Origin: Amphiura filiformis
Lineage: Eukaryota > Echinodermata > Ophiuroidea > Amphilepidida > Amphiuridae
Length of the DNA: 64,000 nt
Assembly (NCBI RefSeq): GCF_039555335.1
Contig: NC_092640.1
Span: 36,202,784-36,266,783 of the forward strand
Reading direction: 5' to 3'
Below, piece by piece: positions 33,449 to 45,972 of the stretch. The notes under the pieces were generated by a model, which worked only from the letters and a program-made list of their open reading frames with translations, was not told the DNA's origin and did not search any database. Position numbers and translations under genes: made by a program. Each line of letters opens with the position of its first letter. Position 1 is the stretch's first letter.

Positions 33449-36400
33449 TAGGGGTGGGCACTGACCCAAAAAATTTTCAGGAAGCAGTTTTTCTATGGCC
33501 AAATTTTATCAGGAAAAAGAATCTGTCAAAAAACATTTCACCAGATGAAGTCTTAGTTCGGGTTTTGGCGAAAATTCAAAATGGCCGCCAAAATAGGTGT
33601 TTTTTAGGGATTTTACCACTATTAGACTAGTTTTAGGCCAAAAGCACTAAGTAATATGTCTTTCTATATGTTTTTGAGGCCACTGATTCCATATCTGCCA
33701 TTAATATAATACCCATATGAATATCTAGATGGCTAAAATTCAAAATGGCCGCCAAAATAGGTGTCTTTTAGGGATTTTACCACTATTAGTATAGTTTTAG
33801 GCCAAAAGCACTAAGTAATATGTCTTTCTATATGTTTTTGAGGCCGCTGATTCCATATCTGCCATTAATATAATGGCCATTTGAATATCTAGATGGCTAA
33901 AATTCAAAATGGCCGCCAAAATAGGTGCTTTTTCAAGATTTTGCCACTTTTTGTATAGGTTTAGCCAAAAGCACCAAGTAATATGTCTTCCTATATGTTT
34001 TTGAGGCTGCTAATTCCAAATCTACCATTTCTATAATGGCCAAATGAATATTTAGGTTAGATAATGGTAAAAATTCAAAACGGCCGCCAAAATCACATTT
34101 AAAAAAAAAAACTTTCTGCGGACAGTGAGCCATTTATATTGATATATTGAGTAATGTGTCTTTTTAGGTGTTTTCATTTCGCAGACTATGAATCTCTACT
34201 CTATTAAGCGATATGATTAATAGTGGCAATAATCACCTCAGTTAATACATTTTATAATGGTACATGAGGCACCATTATGTTAAATGTACCGCACCAAGGC
34301 ATTTGTTTTTATATTATTGGTAGGCATGACTGTATATGTGACCGTCCACGGCGAATGAGCCGTAAATTCCTCCCCGGTCAATTTTGTTTCATTTCGTGTT
34401 TAAAAAATAAACATCATAAACTTAAAAATGGTATATCATTTGACTTCAAACGATATCCAGAAGCGTGGTTATGGTTTGTTAAACTTTGCTCCTTCAACAA
34501 AATTATAGCTTTTTACGTTTTTACATGTGTCTCCTTTTCCACATTGCTAGCAATATATATCAAACAGTCATAATTGGCGGTCATTTCAAATCATCCCCAA
34601 GTCAACGAGGTTTAAGAAAGTTCTCTCATTGTTGGTTATGCATACCTGTACAAAATACAATGCCTGGTAACCCACCACTTGAACAGGATTTAGCAAAAGC
34701 AAACAAAGACCAGTGCTATTAAAAGTTCTATAGCCGGCCATCTAAGGTAGAAGCTTATTATCCACTTCAACAATAGGATTATTGATTAGTTTTGACTATC
34801 AAAATAAGACGGATGTCGGGCCAGCAAGTTATCGATGAATACGACCTTCGTACACATTTTACACCGTAACACAGAATACAATTTAGGGAATTTACGGCTC
34901 GTTTGTGCTGCCGGGTCACATATGGTGTCAATTGTGTCATTTCAGCTTCATAACAGCTCACCATATAACAGCGGAAAAGCAAATATGAAGCCATAATATC
35001 GCTAAAGTGTTGCTGGATCACCGGGTAGTTCAGCTCTACAGCGAGGAATACATGGTTAAGTCTTTCGCTAATCTAAGAAATGGATCCTTTGTGATCGGTA
35101 GAATGATATTTCAGTGTCCAATGGCTAAAAAAGACAATGAACAATATAAGCAAATGGTGCCAGCCAAATTGAGGCAAGTGAAATGACAGAGGACTGGATC
35201 AACATGATCAAGAAGAGTGTCTGATGACCATGATGACAGCATAATCTCTAGGCAAAAGAATCCTCGCTGACTATGACCAATTCAAATCTCTACTCAAAAA
35301 TCTGAAGATTGGTTTGATAAAGTCGGGGAAGTCAGGAAGGTGTTGCTAAGAGACCTTGAATTTTCGACATAGCCAGTGGTCATTGTATTTCTTGCTACGC
35401 TAGGCCTAGACCCATCGACCATGTGGTCACTCACCTATCATGTCATTGAGCTTGTGACCACCAGGTTTTGTGTATCGTTAAGTTTTGCGGTGACAACATT
35501 GTCTGCTCGATCGAGCGAGTGTTGGAGATTGAGATAATGTCCTCCAAGTAGCGGTTCATGGCTCAGCGACTTGGAAATACATGTGTTAGGTCTCCATTAA
35601 TTTGACCTCCGTTGTTTGGAAGTGGAAGCAATATCAGCTCTGTTTGGCTCAGGCTCTGCATCATCACTGTCAATAAAGTGTCACTTGGAAAATCAACATT
35701 TTCTTGTTCCCAACTCCTGACCAAAGACAATGTTTACTGTGTGAAATATGATGCCTGCTAGATCATCCAGACTGACTTCATAGTCTGGTAGGCATGACCA
35801 TCTATCTGGATTTGATTTACCAAAGCTTAACAGAGCTCGGAGTACTTAATGGCATGCTTCTTGTAGTCTAATTGCTAGTGTATAGGCATTCAAATTGCTC
35901 AACTCTGACAAAATATTGAAGTTAGGGTATACCAACTTGTTTATTGGATTCAAGGCATCCTGCATCTGCAGGCTCTTAGCAACACTTTCTTCTTGAATCA
36001 GTCCTCTGTTAGTTCACTTGTCACAAGCACAATTTGGCTTACATTGATTATTTGCGAATATTGGCTACTATACTATGACCATTTATATATTAATGGCAGA
36101 TGTGGAATCAGCGGCGTCAAAAACATAGGCCTATAGAAAGACATATTACTTGGTGCTTTTGTCCTAAAACTATACAAAAAGTGGCATAATCTTGAAAAAA
36201 CACCTATTTTGGTGGCCATTTTGTATTTTAGCCATCTAGATATTCATATGGCCATTATATTAATGGCAGATTTGGAATCAGCGGCCTAAAAAACATATAT
36301 AGAGACATATTACTTGGTGCATTTGGCCTAAAACTATATAGAAAGTGGCAAAATCTTGAAAAAACACCTATTTTGGCGGCCATTTTGAATTTTCGTCAAA

Positions 36401-36526
36401 ACCCGATCTAAGACTTCATCTGGTGAAAAATTTTTTGACAGATTCTTTTTCCTGATGCAATTTGGCCATAGAAAAACTGGTTCCTGTGTAAGTTTGCAGA
36501 AAAAAGGCCTTGTGTGCCCACCCCTA
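33449..36526. mobile_element. Large foldback with TAGGG ends and 7-bp target duplication
   Basis: Begins TAGGGGTGGGCAC and ends GTGCCCACCCCTA, flanked by ACAATAT on each side (33442-33448, 36527-36533). The arms contain tandem units of about 165-185 bp centred on TTCAAAATGGCCGCCAAAAT (near 33570, 33740, 33905, 34075 and inverted near 36215 and 36380). The middle carries unrelated sequence, including a possible nested element (34330-34925). No intact transposase is visible. Confidence 0.85.
34330..34925. mobile_element. Possible element nested in the large foldback
   Basis: TATATGTGACC with GAGCCGTAAATTCC on the left returns inverted near 34885-34925. The ends are imperfect and no target duplication was found. 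Confidence 0.35.
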
Positions 36527-36955
36527 ACAATATATCTTTGCTTTTCATTTACAAAAGTAGGCTTGTCACCATATTTGCAAAGAAAATAAAATGAAAAAGT
36601 CTCACAATGTCTTCAAATTGCTATTTATATGGGATTCTGGCGGCCATTTTGAAAAAGCGCCCTCATCATTTAACCCAGGGTCGACATATTTACAGACAAT
36701 CTATTTCCATATGAGTAAGGTTTCCAAAAATATCTAGAAGGGGATGGTTTTGGTTCCTAGCCTAGGGCCTAAACTACCTCTAACAACCAGTTTCAATCAG
36801 TACAACGTTGAATTTAAATTTATAATAAGCGCATTTGTTTTTTTATAGCAAAAGTGAATCTGATTATCGAAAAATAGTGCTTAATTTTATTTTATGTTGA
36901 TGGTGAAGTGACATTGCAAACTGCAAAACTGTTTCTCGGAGAGGAACTAATCATT

Positions 36956-37200
36956 TGTGATGCAATCAAGCAAAATCAGTCGGAACTCGGTAAAATTAAA
37001 TTTCCAGTTTACTATAGAATAGTTAAAAGCATTTACAAAGCTGGATTTTGCAGATAACCCCATTGAAATTGAACAACCAGTTATGAGCAATTAAAGAGTT
37101 TCCAAAACAAGAGGAAACAAAAGGAAATATTTCCTTCGTTTGGCTATATCTCAAAATCAATATTTGCGAGTTCCGACTGATTTTGCTTGATCGGATCACA
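36956..37200. mobile_element. 245-bp TIR element (MITE)
   Basis: Left TGTGATGCAATCAAGCAAAA then TCAGTCGGAACTCG, mirrored on the right by CGAGTTCCGACTGATTTTGC and TTGATCGGATCACA. Inverted ends of about 35 bp with few differences. Non-coding. Confidence 0.8.
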
Positions 37201-37319
37201 TTTTGGACACTCTGTAGATATGTTTACTTATTCAATTTTCTTATTATAACACCGTTACTTAAAATTGCTCAAAGGGCTTTCCATTATTGCAGTTAGTCAA
37301 TAACAATTAGGCGCAATGA

Positions 37320-39690
37320 TATACAGTAGCTAAAGCCAGTGGCACTTTATGGTCGATGCATGGCAAATAAATCTAGTGAGTAAATTGATGAATGATAATA
37401 CAAAATGCTAACAATTTCCTTTCTGTTGGAAAATGTTTGTCAAAATTAAACAATATTTTTTATATTTATATATGTATTATACAGTAATACTTAAAATATG
37501 TGTAAAGTCAGACCCCTTTACGCCCTATGTACAAAGTGCTACACTAAACTGCGTAAGGCGATATAACCAAATTAGTTCTATCCTTCGATCGACCATCCAT
37601 GCATGTCGAACCTTATTATTTATTTATTATTCAATTGATTGACTATTGTTAATTATGAATTGTATAAATTATGTATCTGTGCATGTATTGATATTGACCA
37701 ATACAAAGTCACCATTCATTCTGATTAATTAGTTGATAGGTCATAACTTACCAACATCGAATCTGCATCGAAGGTCGATACAAAGATCGAACAAATTTGA
37801 TTCTGGTACCTAATGTAACCGATCTTCCATAAGTGCATAATCTACAAACAGTTGTCATGAATCCCTTAAATTTATATGCACTCTAAAGAAAAAAATATGA
37901 TCATTTTGGCAAACTGAAAATTGTGTCCAAAATATATTGCCAAAACTTGTTATTTGCCTAAAATATTGCATTAAGCATTTCAAATAAATAAGTCATGCAT
38001 ACAGATCAAAATAATTAATATATCTAGTTTCCACCATTACTTAGTCTGGGATTGGTAATTGATATTTAAATGTTTCTCCCCGGGTTTGGTAGTGACGTAA
38101 GTACGGTTTTTCGGCTGCAATATCCATTCGCACGTTTCAACCTAATTCAACAGAGCAGTAGCGTAGCCAGCGTGGAGGCGGAGGAGGGAGTGTTGAGGAG
38201 GACAGGGGTCAGAGTCTCTCCCCTCCGACAAAAAATGAAAGAAAAAAAATGCCACTCTGACAAAAAATGAAAGAGAAAATCTAGAGGGCAATCGAAAAGA
38301 AAAGAGAGAAGGAGCCCTTTTCCACCCACCAGTTAGTGTAAAATACAAATTTTTGGCTCACTGTCCCAATAAAGCCTTTTTGGAAGCTCAAAGACATGTA
38401 CAGTCTCTATAAAATATAAAACCGATATGTTTATTGTATGACGTAACTCCAATTTTTTTTAACTGTTCCCCCCCCCCATGTAGTAAAATAGACGTTTGTC
38501 GGCACACAACCGCGTTTTAAAAGGATTGAGGTTACTATATATCAGCAGCTTAGCCAGCAGGGGGTATGGGGCAGAGCGCCCGCTGACAAAAATGAAAGAA
38601 AAAAGTGCCCTTCTGACAAAAAATGAAAGAGAAAATCTGGAGGGCAAAGGACAAGAAAGGGGCAAAGAACAAAGAATCTCTTTTCCACCAAAATGATTCC
38701 CGATCTTTTTATCCCTGGGCGAAAATAGTGTAAATTGCCAAATGTCTAAATAATAAAACCGGTATATGTATTGTATGATGCAAGTCCCCATTTTTTTTTT
38801 TCAACTGTGCCCTGAAATGTTATCCCTCCCCGGCAAAGAAAGCTGGCTACGCCCATAGTCACTATCAGATTCAAGGTGAAACGAGGTGCTGGACCAATTC
38901 TGTTAAACTAATTTAATTACACGGAAAAACAGTGGCATGATCGACGGAATTATATAAATAAACATGTTATGTTTATCTAATTTAATTAATTAACGCCTAG
39001 GTGCATTTTTACCTTTTGCGTCAAAAGAAGCATATTTAAAACTTTTTTTTTTTCAATTTCAATGTATCAGTGTGCTCATTCGTGCTGGTGATCTAGAGAA
39101 ATTAGATAGAAGTACCATGTGAAATGTTTCACGGAGAGGAATAAACACTCTGCAGACACATTAATCTATTACACATTAATGTTATAAACTGCGCAACACC
39201 ATCAAATGGTGCAATATTGCAATATCATCATTGCACCGAAACAATATTCATTAGGATGTGAGACGTAATAATAATAAACATGGCAAATAAACTGGGCATC
39301 AATCCGGTGAATAAATTGATAAATGGAAAATCAATTGCTGAAATATTTCTGTTGGAAAATGTTTTATTGTACATATCAATTGGTTAATATGAAACATTTT
39401 TCATACTCTGTGTCATAAAATGTGAAGGTTACAAGAGACTCGTGTAGCTGGTCAATTAGAATACACACCAATGTACAGACGTCTGTCACAAATGATCAGG
39501 GTAACATTAATAATACAATCTTACAATAAATATATTAATTTTATTACTACAATAGGATACCACGAAGGAGGTGTCACTTGCACTGAAAAATGATATTCTA
39601 GGGATCAAAAATAATATCGTAAAACATATGGAGGTAGGCGTTCATTTTCCTGCTGGCAATATATCGATTCGCAAGCGCCAACCTTAATTC
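37320..39690 (+). repeat. Local duplication downstream of lectin copy B
   Basis: Sequence at 37350-38110 (GGCAAATAAA, GTGAATAAATTGAT-like, TTTCTGTTGGAAAATG, ATCCATTCGCACG) recurs in order at 39275-39690. Two TAGCCAGC-type repeats at 38148 and 38536 were inserted between. Confidence 0.6.
38148..38850. mobile_element. Two tandem copies of a GTAGCCAG-type element
   Basis: Copy 1 starts CAGTAGCGTAGCCAGC near 38154. Copy 2 starts CAGCAGCTTAGCCAGC near 38543 and ends GCTGGCTACGCCC near 38854. Both contain TGACAAAAAATGAAAGAG and share a 3' part (ATAAAACCG-TAT, TGTATTGTATGA). The ends resemble hAT-type non-autonomous elements. Target duplications were not found. Confidence 0.55.
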
Positions 39691-40002
39691 ACAGAATATA
39701 CATATTATGCACATGTTTAGGCCTACAAGAGCGGTTTGTTGGCACGCAACCGTATAAAAGCACTGACGTTATTACCATACTCCAGGTGAAACGAGATTTA
39801 GGGACCAAGGGACCCATACGAATTAGATACTATTGCTTAAAGCCTTAAGCATTTTTCTTCCAAAATGATGGTATGCAAAGTTCACAATACATTTGGACGC
39901 GAAAAACATTGAAAATTTGCAAAGAAACAACATCATAAACTTCACCTCTATCACACGAAATATCTCGAGTTTTTTGTATTAAGACGCCGAGTGCGGCCCA
40001 GA

Positions 40003-40111
40003 GTTTGGTTATGCTCCCTCGACATGTGTGGAGGGAGCGTAACCAAACTGGCTTCGAAGGAGATGTTCCGACATATTATCATAATCTGAAAAATTATGAT
40101 AATATGTCGGA
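40003..40111. repeat. Two adjacent strong hairpins
   Basis: Hairpin 1 has arms 40003-40020 and 40031-40048 (GTTTGGTTATGCTCCCTC, one G/T difference) and a 10-nt loop. Hairpin 2 has perfect 19-bp arms 40067-40085 and 40093-40111 with loop CTGAAAA. They lie about 270 bp past the stop codon of lectin copy B on its transcript strand. Confidence 0.85.
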
Positions 40112-40380
40112 CCAACAGAAAATCATCCCGTTTGACAGTTTGCTCATGGATGTAAGTTGGAACATGTGTAAGTATTACAAATATGCCAAGAGTCGGTTTT
40201 GAAAAAATAAAGGTATACATATTCTGAAAAACGATCGTACATTAAAGCTTTAACGTCAAAAGAAGCGCATTCAAACATCAGGAAGTTACTAAAAGCGCAA
40301 TAAGTTTCTTCGAAATGAAATTGGGTTATTTCATGATGTGGCAAATTGTAATTGTAATTATGTTTTGAATTGCCGAGACA

Positions 40381-40578
40381 TTAGTTTTTACAAACAAATA
40401 TCTTTTTTGAAGAACATATGCTGTCATTCCAGGTGACGGAATGCGACCATAAATGGCCGCAATTTTCAGCACCACCACCATTTGGTTCGCCTAGGTCCCA
40501 GTGTGCGTAGTTCACTTGACTGCCATCACTCCACTTAAATGTACCTTCAGTGGCCTGGTCACTCAATCCGATCCACAC
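40381..40578 (-). CDS. Lectin copy B: C-type lectin C-terminal exon
   Basis: TTTGAAG|GTG opens V-W-I-G-L-S-D-Q-A-T-E-G-T-F, then WSDGSQVNYAHWDLGEPNGG, SVTWNDSIC and FVCKN with TAA at 40381-40383. EPN plus WND and the Glu after EPN form the mannose-type calcium-dependent sugar site. Intact, joining in phase 0 to 44749-44915. As the last exon it makes the lectin domain C-terminal. Confidence 0.9.
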   Translation of the reverse strand: MWIGLSDQATEGTFKWSDGSQVNYAHWDLGEPNGGGAENCGHLWSHSVTWNDSICSSKKIFVCKN

Positions 40579-41004
40579 CTTCAAAAATAAAGTGCACAAT
40601 TAGATCCAGTTATTAATACATGTTATACTTAATGACCAACCAAAAAAAAAAGGGCTCCATAATAGATTGCATAATAGAGATACATTGTGAGATGTGTGAG
40701 GTGAATCAGCTGTAGGTAAGGCCAAAATTGGGGAAAGGTTGTCAAATTCTCATTAAATGTCAAAAGTTTCTCATTGAACACCGTTTTAAAGTATTCCTCC
40801 AGCCATAAGGATTTCGATTCGAACAAATTATAGTTTGACCTAACCCTGACGCGTCATTCTTAAGTTATAAGCAAAACGGTCATATTTTGGGCTATAATAA
40901 TAACCATACTTATTTGAGTTACCAAAATACAAACAATACAATACAACATACAAGCAAATAAATGGTAATTTCGGAAAGAAAAAATACACTTATAAGTCCA
41001 AAAG

Positions 41005-42337
41005 TAGGGTTGGGCGAATCTGAACTTTTTTACAAAACTAATTTAAAACAAGTTGTTTCTATGGCCAAATTCGCCGTAAAATACGAATCTGCCAAAATTT
41101 TTGACCTCCGATGACGTTTGACCCCTGTCCTATTCAAAAATTCAAAATGGCTGCCAAAATAACATCTTTTTGCGTGTTTGTGGCATATTTTAATATATAC
41201 ATTTTTGTGAAATGTGAAAAATGTGAAAAATATCAAATTGTAATAATTTGTCATAAAATTTGTATTATATCGTGAATTTCAAAAAATGAAAATTATTTGA
41301 TATCAGAAAGACATTCTTCGTATTCAGAATGCAATTCGATATGCCTGATGTGCTCTCATATCCCACAAAAAATACTGTCGAAACGCTCAAAACGCGCATC
41401 CAGATCTCTTAACCGAAAAGAACTACTTTGCAAATTTTGCTAACTCCGGGTTACAGTAGCCCAGATATTCACTAAATCCGACAAATGAAAGTCAACGATA
41501 GATTTGAAGATCTGTGTAAAGAATTGAGACAATCCATTCAAAATGCTGTGAAACGAGAATCAAAGTTGTCAGCAGATATTGATGCTTTGTTGAAAAATAT
41601 CATAGTGTAAAATACAAAATGCAGGTTGCTCGCAGTTACTAGAAATTACAAAATGCAATGAAATACTATGTAAACACATGTAGACTATAATCCTGTTTAT
41701 ATTTCTACTCCTTAGAGAAGTAGATTTCAGCAGTTTTCTTCAAGTTGGATGATATTCAATGTTGGCAACTCATAATTCGTATATGGTAACTGCTAATTAA
41801 GTTAAAAGTGTCTAATTTGTGTTCCCAAACATCAAAACATAGATAAATACATTATTTGTAGCCATGTTTCTGTCAAAATATGCTAATACAAGCAAAATGA
41901 CGTCATTTTGGCAGCCATTTTGAATTTCTGTCAACTGATAACTCCTACAGGGTACTCCAAATCTTCTTATAAGTGTCAATGTTGTGCTCCCAAATCATAC
42001 AAATATATGAAAAGACTTATTTGAAGCCACGTATCTATCAAGATATGCTATTACAAGGAAAATGACGTCATTTTAGCGGCCATTTTGAATTTTCTGGCGA
42101 CTGAACTTGTACAAGGTACAGATAATCATCTCAAAAGTGTCAAATTTGTGTTTCTCAACCCCAAAAATATATAAAAAAACATATTGAAGCTCTTTATCTA
42201 TTAAAATATGCCACAAACAAGCAACAGGGGTCAAACGTCATCAGAGGTCAAAAATTTTGGCTGATTCGTGTTCTACGGCAAATTTGGCCATGGAAACAAC
42301 TTGTTTCAAAAAAAGTATGGTGATTCGCCCAACCCTA
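41005..42337. mobile_element. Foldback with TAGGG ends in lectin copy B intron
   Basis: Begins TAGGGTTGGGCGAATC and ends with its complement, flanked by CCAAAAG (40998-41004, 42338-42344). The arms share GACCTCCGATGACG-like and TATGGCCAAATT phrases. It also contains CAAAATGGCTGCC-type units and AATGACGTCATTTT at 41897 and 42062, and encloses the half foldback at 41205-41395. No transposase seen. Confidence 0.85.
41205..41395. mobile_element. Foldback family 1, right half only
   Basis: Matches the right arm of 8281-8937 and 18785-19452 (AAAATTATTTGATATCAG, CGTATTCAGAATGCAATTC). The left arm is missing. It lies within the element at 41005-42337. Confidence 0.8.
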
Positions 42338-42610
42338 CCAAAAGAGAGTGCTTTCCTTTACTGTTAAATAACATAACATATCAGCAGTAAATTGAATGGT
42401 GGTCTATTAAAATACACCAAACACAAAATAACAAGGACATTCATAATTGGTTATATAAACAGTTTGAAGCAAAATTACTAGGAGACAAAAATCGGCGATC
42501 GCTCGAAAAATCTGTTAATATCAACCAGTCACAGATGTTTCACGGAAAAAATTGTAATCATATATTGCTACGGTAGTTATTCCGATTATTATATCACTTC
42601 TAGGGCGAAT

Positions 42611-44731
42611 TAGGGGAGAGCGGGGAGTGTTCGCCCTATTTTTTTCTGACCAGCCTAGCGATGTCAATTTTAAGGTAAGGGATGACCTGTCTAGCCCATG
42701 TGATGGCCCTATGTCTTAGCTATATACGGCCACAATCCCATAACTATTATAGGCCTTATAAGGTTGGCCCATATGGTGGGGTCGGGTAAGTTCACCCTAA
42801 TCACAAAAAAAGGTTTAAACATTGCACAACAATAACATATTCAATGCAAACATTTAGCAAGAGTATATAGGGCACTCATTCTCTTCTGGGGAGTTACTAA
42901 ATTTGTTGCAGAGGTCGGGTTCGGGTAAAATGTAAGGGTCCAAAGTGAGCTTAAACGTATCATGTTTACAACTTCGGGGAGATTATGGATTAGGACATAA
43001 ACGGTGTTATGAGTATTAAATACTGATACCACATAACTTTTAAAAACATGCTTTTCAGTAGTTTTACCTTGTTTAATGGTATAATAATCAATATTTTGCA
43101 TAATACGCTGATGGGGCAGGTCCGCCCTCCAGTTTGGGGTAAGTCCGCCCGGGGAAGATATAGGGCGAAAATGACCCAGCCTCGAAAGGGTGAACGTGCC
43201 CCTTGTGCACATTTTTGTATTTTCTTCAGGGTATGCAAAATATAAATCGAATAAGGAGTTTCTAACTGCATTAAGGCTACATACTCTTTTTGGTTGAAAT
43301 TTTTGGCGGGAAATAATCCCGCCAAAACATTAAAGTAATCTTTTCCCAAAACTAAATATCATAGTCAGGAAATTAATGATGCATCTGGTAGCTTAGATCA
43401 TAACTTTCATTATACTTAGTTGCAATAATCCCAGATAATTCTTGATTTGGTTTTACAGAGTCTTGAATTGTCGATGTTTTTGATCGAAAAACATCACTCG
43501 GTGTATTTTGAAACTCGAGGCATTAACTTTTCTCAAATTAGCCCCAAATCATAATGTATTATATGCACGTGTAGCAAACACCAATGGGAATAATTGGACG
43601 TTGTTTGCGGAAAGTAAATTTGGTTTGATTTTATTTCACAATAATTCTAAGGTGAGAATTTTGACCTGACATTTCCTTTTTGGATTTCCAATTTAAATTC
43701 ATTGATATGTGATATTTTGAATAAATAAAGAGTACGCTTACCTTTCTGCAATACTTCCCGGTATCATTGAGCATCTGCTGATAGCCAACATTTTAGCTGA
43801 AAACAGTCCCTTCTTCCTATCATTTTTGAACAAAATATGGTTCAAAAGTACGTACACTGCGCAGGTAATGAAGAGAGCTATTTACGGTGGGGTATCTATT
43901 GTAAGTATTTGTATCTATTATCGCAAGTGACAAGACGTGTCAAGCAGGTGCATACATAAGGGCGGTATATTCAAACGGTATTGTCTGGATCATTGAGTAT
44001 CGATTGCGCACGTATACACGGATGTGTGTGGTCCTCCCCAGGTTTTAACATGAATTACAAATGACGTCGTGAATGACCCAGCGTTTTCATTTTATTATTA
44101 CAAAATTAATCATCGTTTATCACGAGTCCTAAGAGTCGTACCAGTTCAATTCATCAAAATCCATTTGTATTAAATAAAAAACAAACAGACAAGTAGAGTC
44201 ATATGTCTTTCTATGACTGTATTCCTACGAAAATCTGATTTTCAATACACTATAAACGTGTTGATATGTATATCTTTGACAATCGCCGAACGTTAAGCAC
44301 AGTCACCGTGGCACAATATGCATCTTTAGCATTCATAGTGCCTTGGCAGTGGTTCGGACCCTGGTGAAAATTTTAGTATTTTTATTCTTTTTACTAATGC
44401 GCTGTGCCGTTTTTCAAACACGCCCCTGAATGAAATTGATGGGCAAGTACCCTTAAATCTTTGACAAATCCCATATGTTCCCAATACAAATATCCATTAA
44501 AACCCCGCCTATGTATTTATGTATGAATGATAATACAACATTATTAATGCAAGAAAAAATTACGTTTTGATGTAATTGTTTTGTTTTGGCTGCAGTTCAC
44601 TGAACACGTCCCTATATGTCGCGTAGCTAACATGAGAAGTTTATAATGACCTATGTCGACTAATTTTGCCATCCCCAAATTCCCCGATAGCCGCAGTGCT
44701 GAGAAACAAGGGGTGGGCGAACCTGCCCCTA
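42611..44731. mobile_element. Probable TAGGGG-ended element in lectin copy B intron
   Basis: Left TAGGGGAGAG with GTTCGCCC, right GGGCGAACCTGCCCCTA. The flanks GGCGAAT and TGCAAAT agree at five of seven positions, as a decayed 7-bp duplication would. GGGGTAAGTCCGCCC-like phrases recur inside (43110-43200). Ends 18 bp before the exon at 44749. Confidence 0.55.
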
Positions 44732-44748
44732 TGCAAATTGTGACTCAC

Positions 44749-44915
44749 ATTATACGATCCACTAATCCCGTTGACAAAGCTGTTTTCGGCTGAGGAATGG
44801 ATGCTCACAAGATGAGCTCCATACTGATTGTTGCAATATATTTCAGCAGCAGACCATGATTTAGAAATGGCAACATAATTGTAGCAATTTCCTTGCCATT
44901 CATGAGAACAAACAC
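44749..44915 (-). CDS. Lectin copy B: C-type lectin N-terminal exon
   Basis: CATTGTAG acceptor, AAT|GTGAGT donor, phase 1 to 0, 55 open codons. It reads RVCSHEWQGNCYNYVAISKS, then WSAAEIYCNNQYGAHLVSIH. Same length and boundaries as copy A. Confidence 0.9.
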
Positions 44916-45475
44916 CTACAATGAGAAAAAAGTAAGGGCAACATAATAGTTGTGCTAATGAAATGTGTTATGCAGACACGACGGTGTGATCCGCACACAC
45001 TTCCAATACAAATACAAAGTCTGTTTCTATTATTGAGTGCAAACAAGAAACGTGTTTTTCAAACACATTTCGCGAAAAGATATAAAATAAATAAATACAT
45101 AAATAAATAAAAAATAAATAAACTTCGAGCTACATTTATAGACATAATCCAGAACGTTTAATTTTCAATATTGAGCCCAGCTATATAATTAACTTGCAGC
45201 TATGGCGTGAATTAAAGTTTGAAAGCCGAAAATGTAGGAATTGGTCGTATATGTAGTGCATAAAAGTCCAGGATATTATAATATTTTAACTTAATTAACA
45301 ATAAACATAGTGTTTCATGTCCCAGATTCAATTATCCACACACGTGTTATGTTATGGTAGCAGTCTAGCAGACACTCTATCCATGTTCACTTCAGTTCAG
45401 TTCAGTTAGTAAGTAAAGAATATTGTAATGCAGATGGGACATATTTAGAACCACTTCAATAAATGCAATATTTAA

Positions 45476-45697
45476 GGGAACAAACCAAAAGATCGATGAC
45501 ATCCTATAAACGAAACTAGTTTTGTTCAGGGGGGAGGGGGTAAAAATACTCGATTACGTTTGTACAATGAAGAATGTGTCATTATGTCAAAATTTTCAAC
45601 ATTTCATTATTACGTTTCTGGCAGGGAGGGAGGGGGTCGGCTGAGAAACGAAACTAGTTGCATTTATAGGACAACATCGATCTTTTGGTTTGTTCCC
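45476..45697. mobile_element. Short TIR element (MITE), copy 2
   Basis: 222 bp with the same GGGAACAAACCAAAAGATCG ends as 1985-2199. Flanked by TAA on both sides, suggesting a 3-bp target duplication as in PIF/Harbinger-type elements (inference). Confidence 0.8.
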
Positions 45698-45972
45698 TAA
45701 TAATATTAATGAGATGATGATGGTATTAATACAAAGTAATTCTATAATAATTACTTTGTTCAGACGGACATAAACATTTTCAAGATTTTAAGCCTCAAAA
45801 AGTAGAAATTAAATTCTAAGCATACCGCGGAATGTGGGGATGTTGCCCGTGGGGTCGACGCTAAGTCAGGTGTGCGTGAGCGAGCTCAAAAATAGGGCAA
45901 ATAGCGCGAATAGGGCAAAAAAACTTCGAGCAATATGGTGAGTGATGTCGACAGATCTGAACGCTGTACCGG

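Noticed and set aside
35060-36050. Possible decayed coding region in the middle of the large foldback
   Set aside because: Words look protein-like in several frames, but no frame is open for long and no domain could be recognised.
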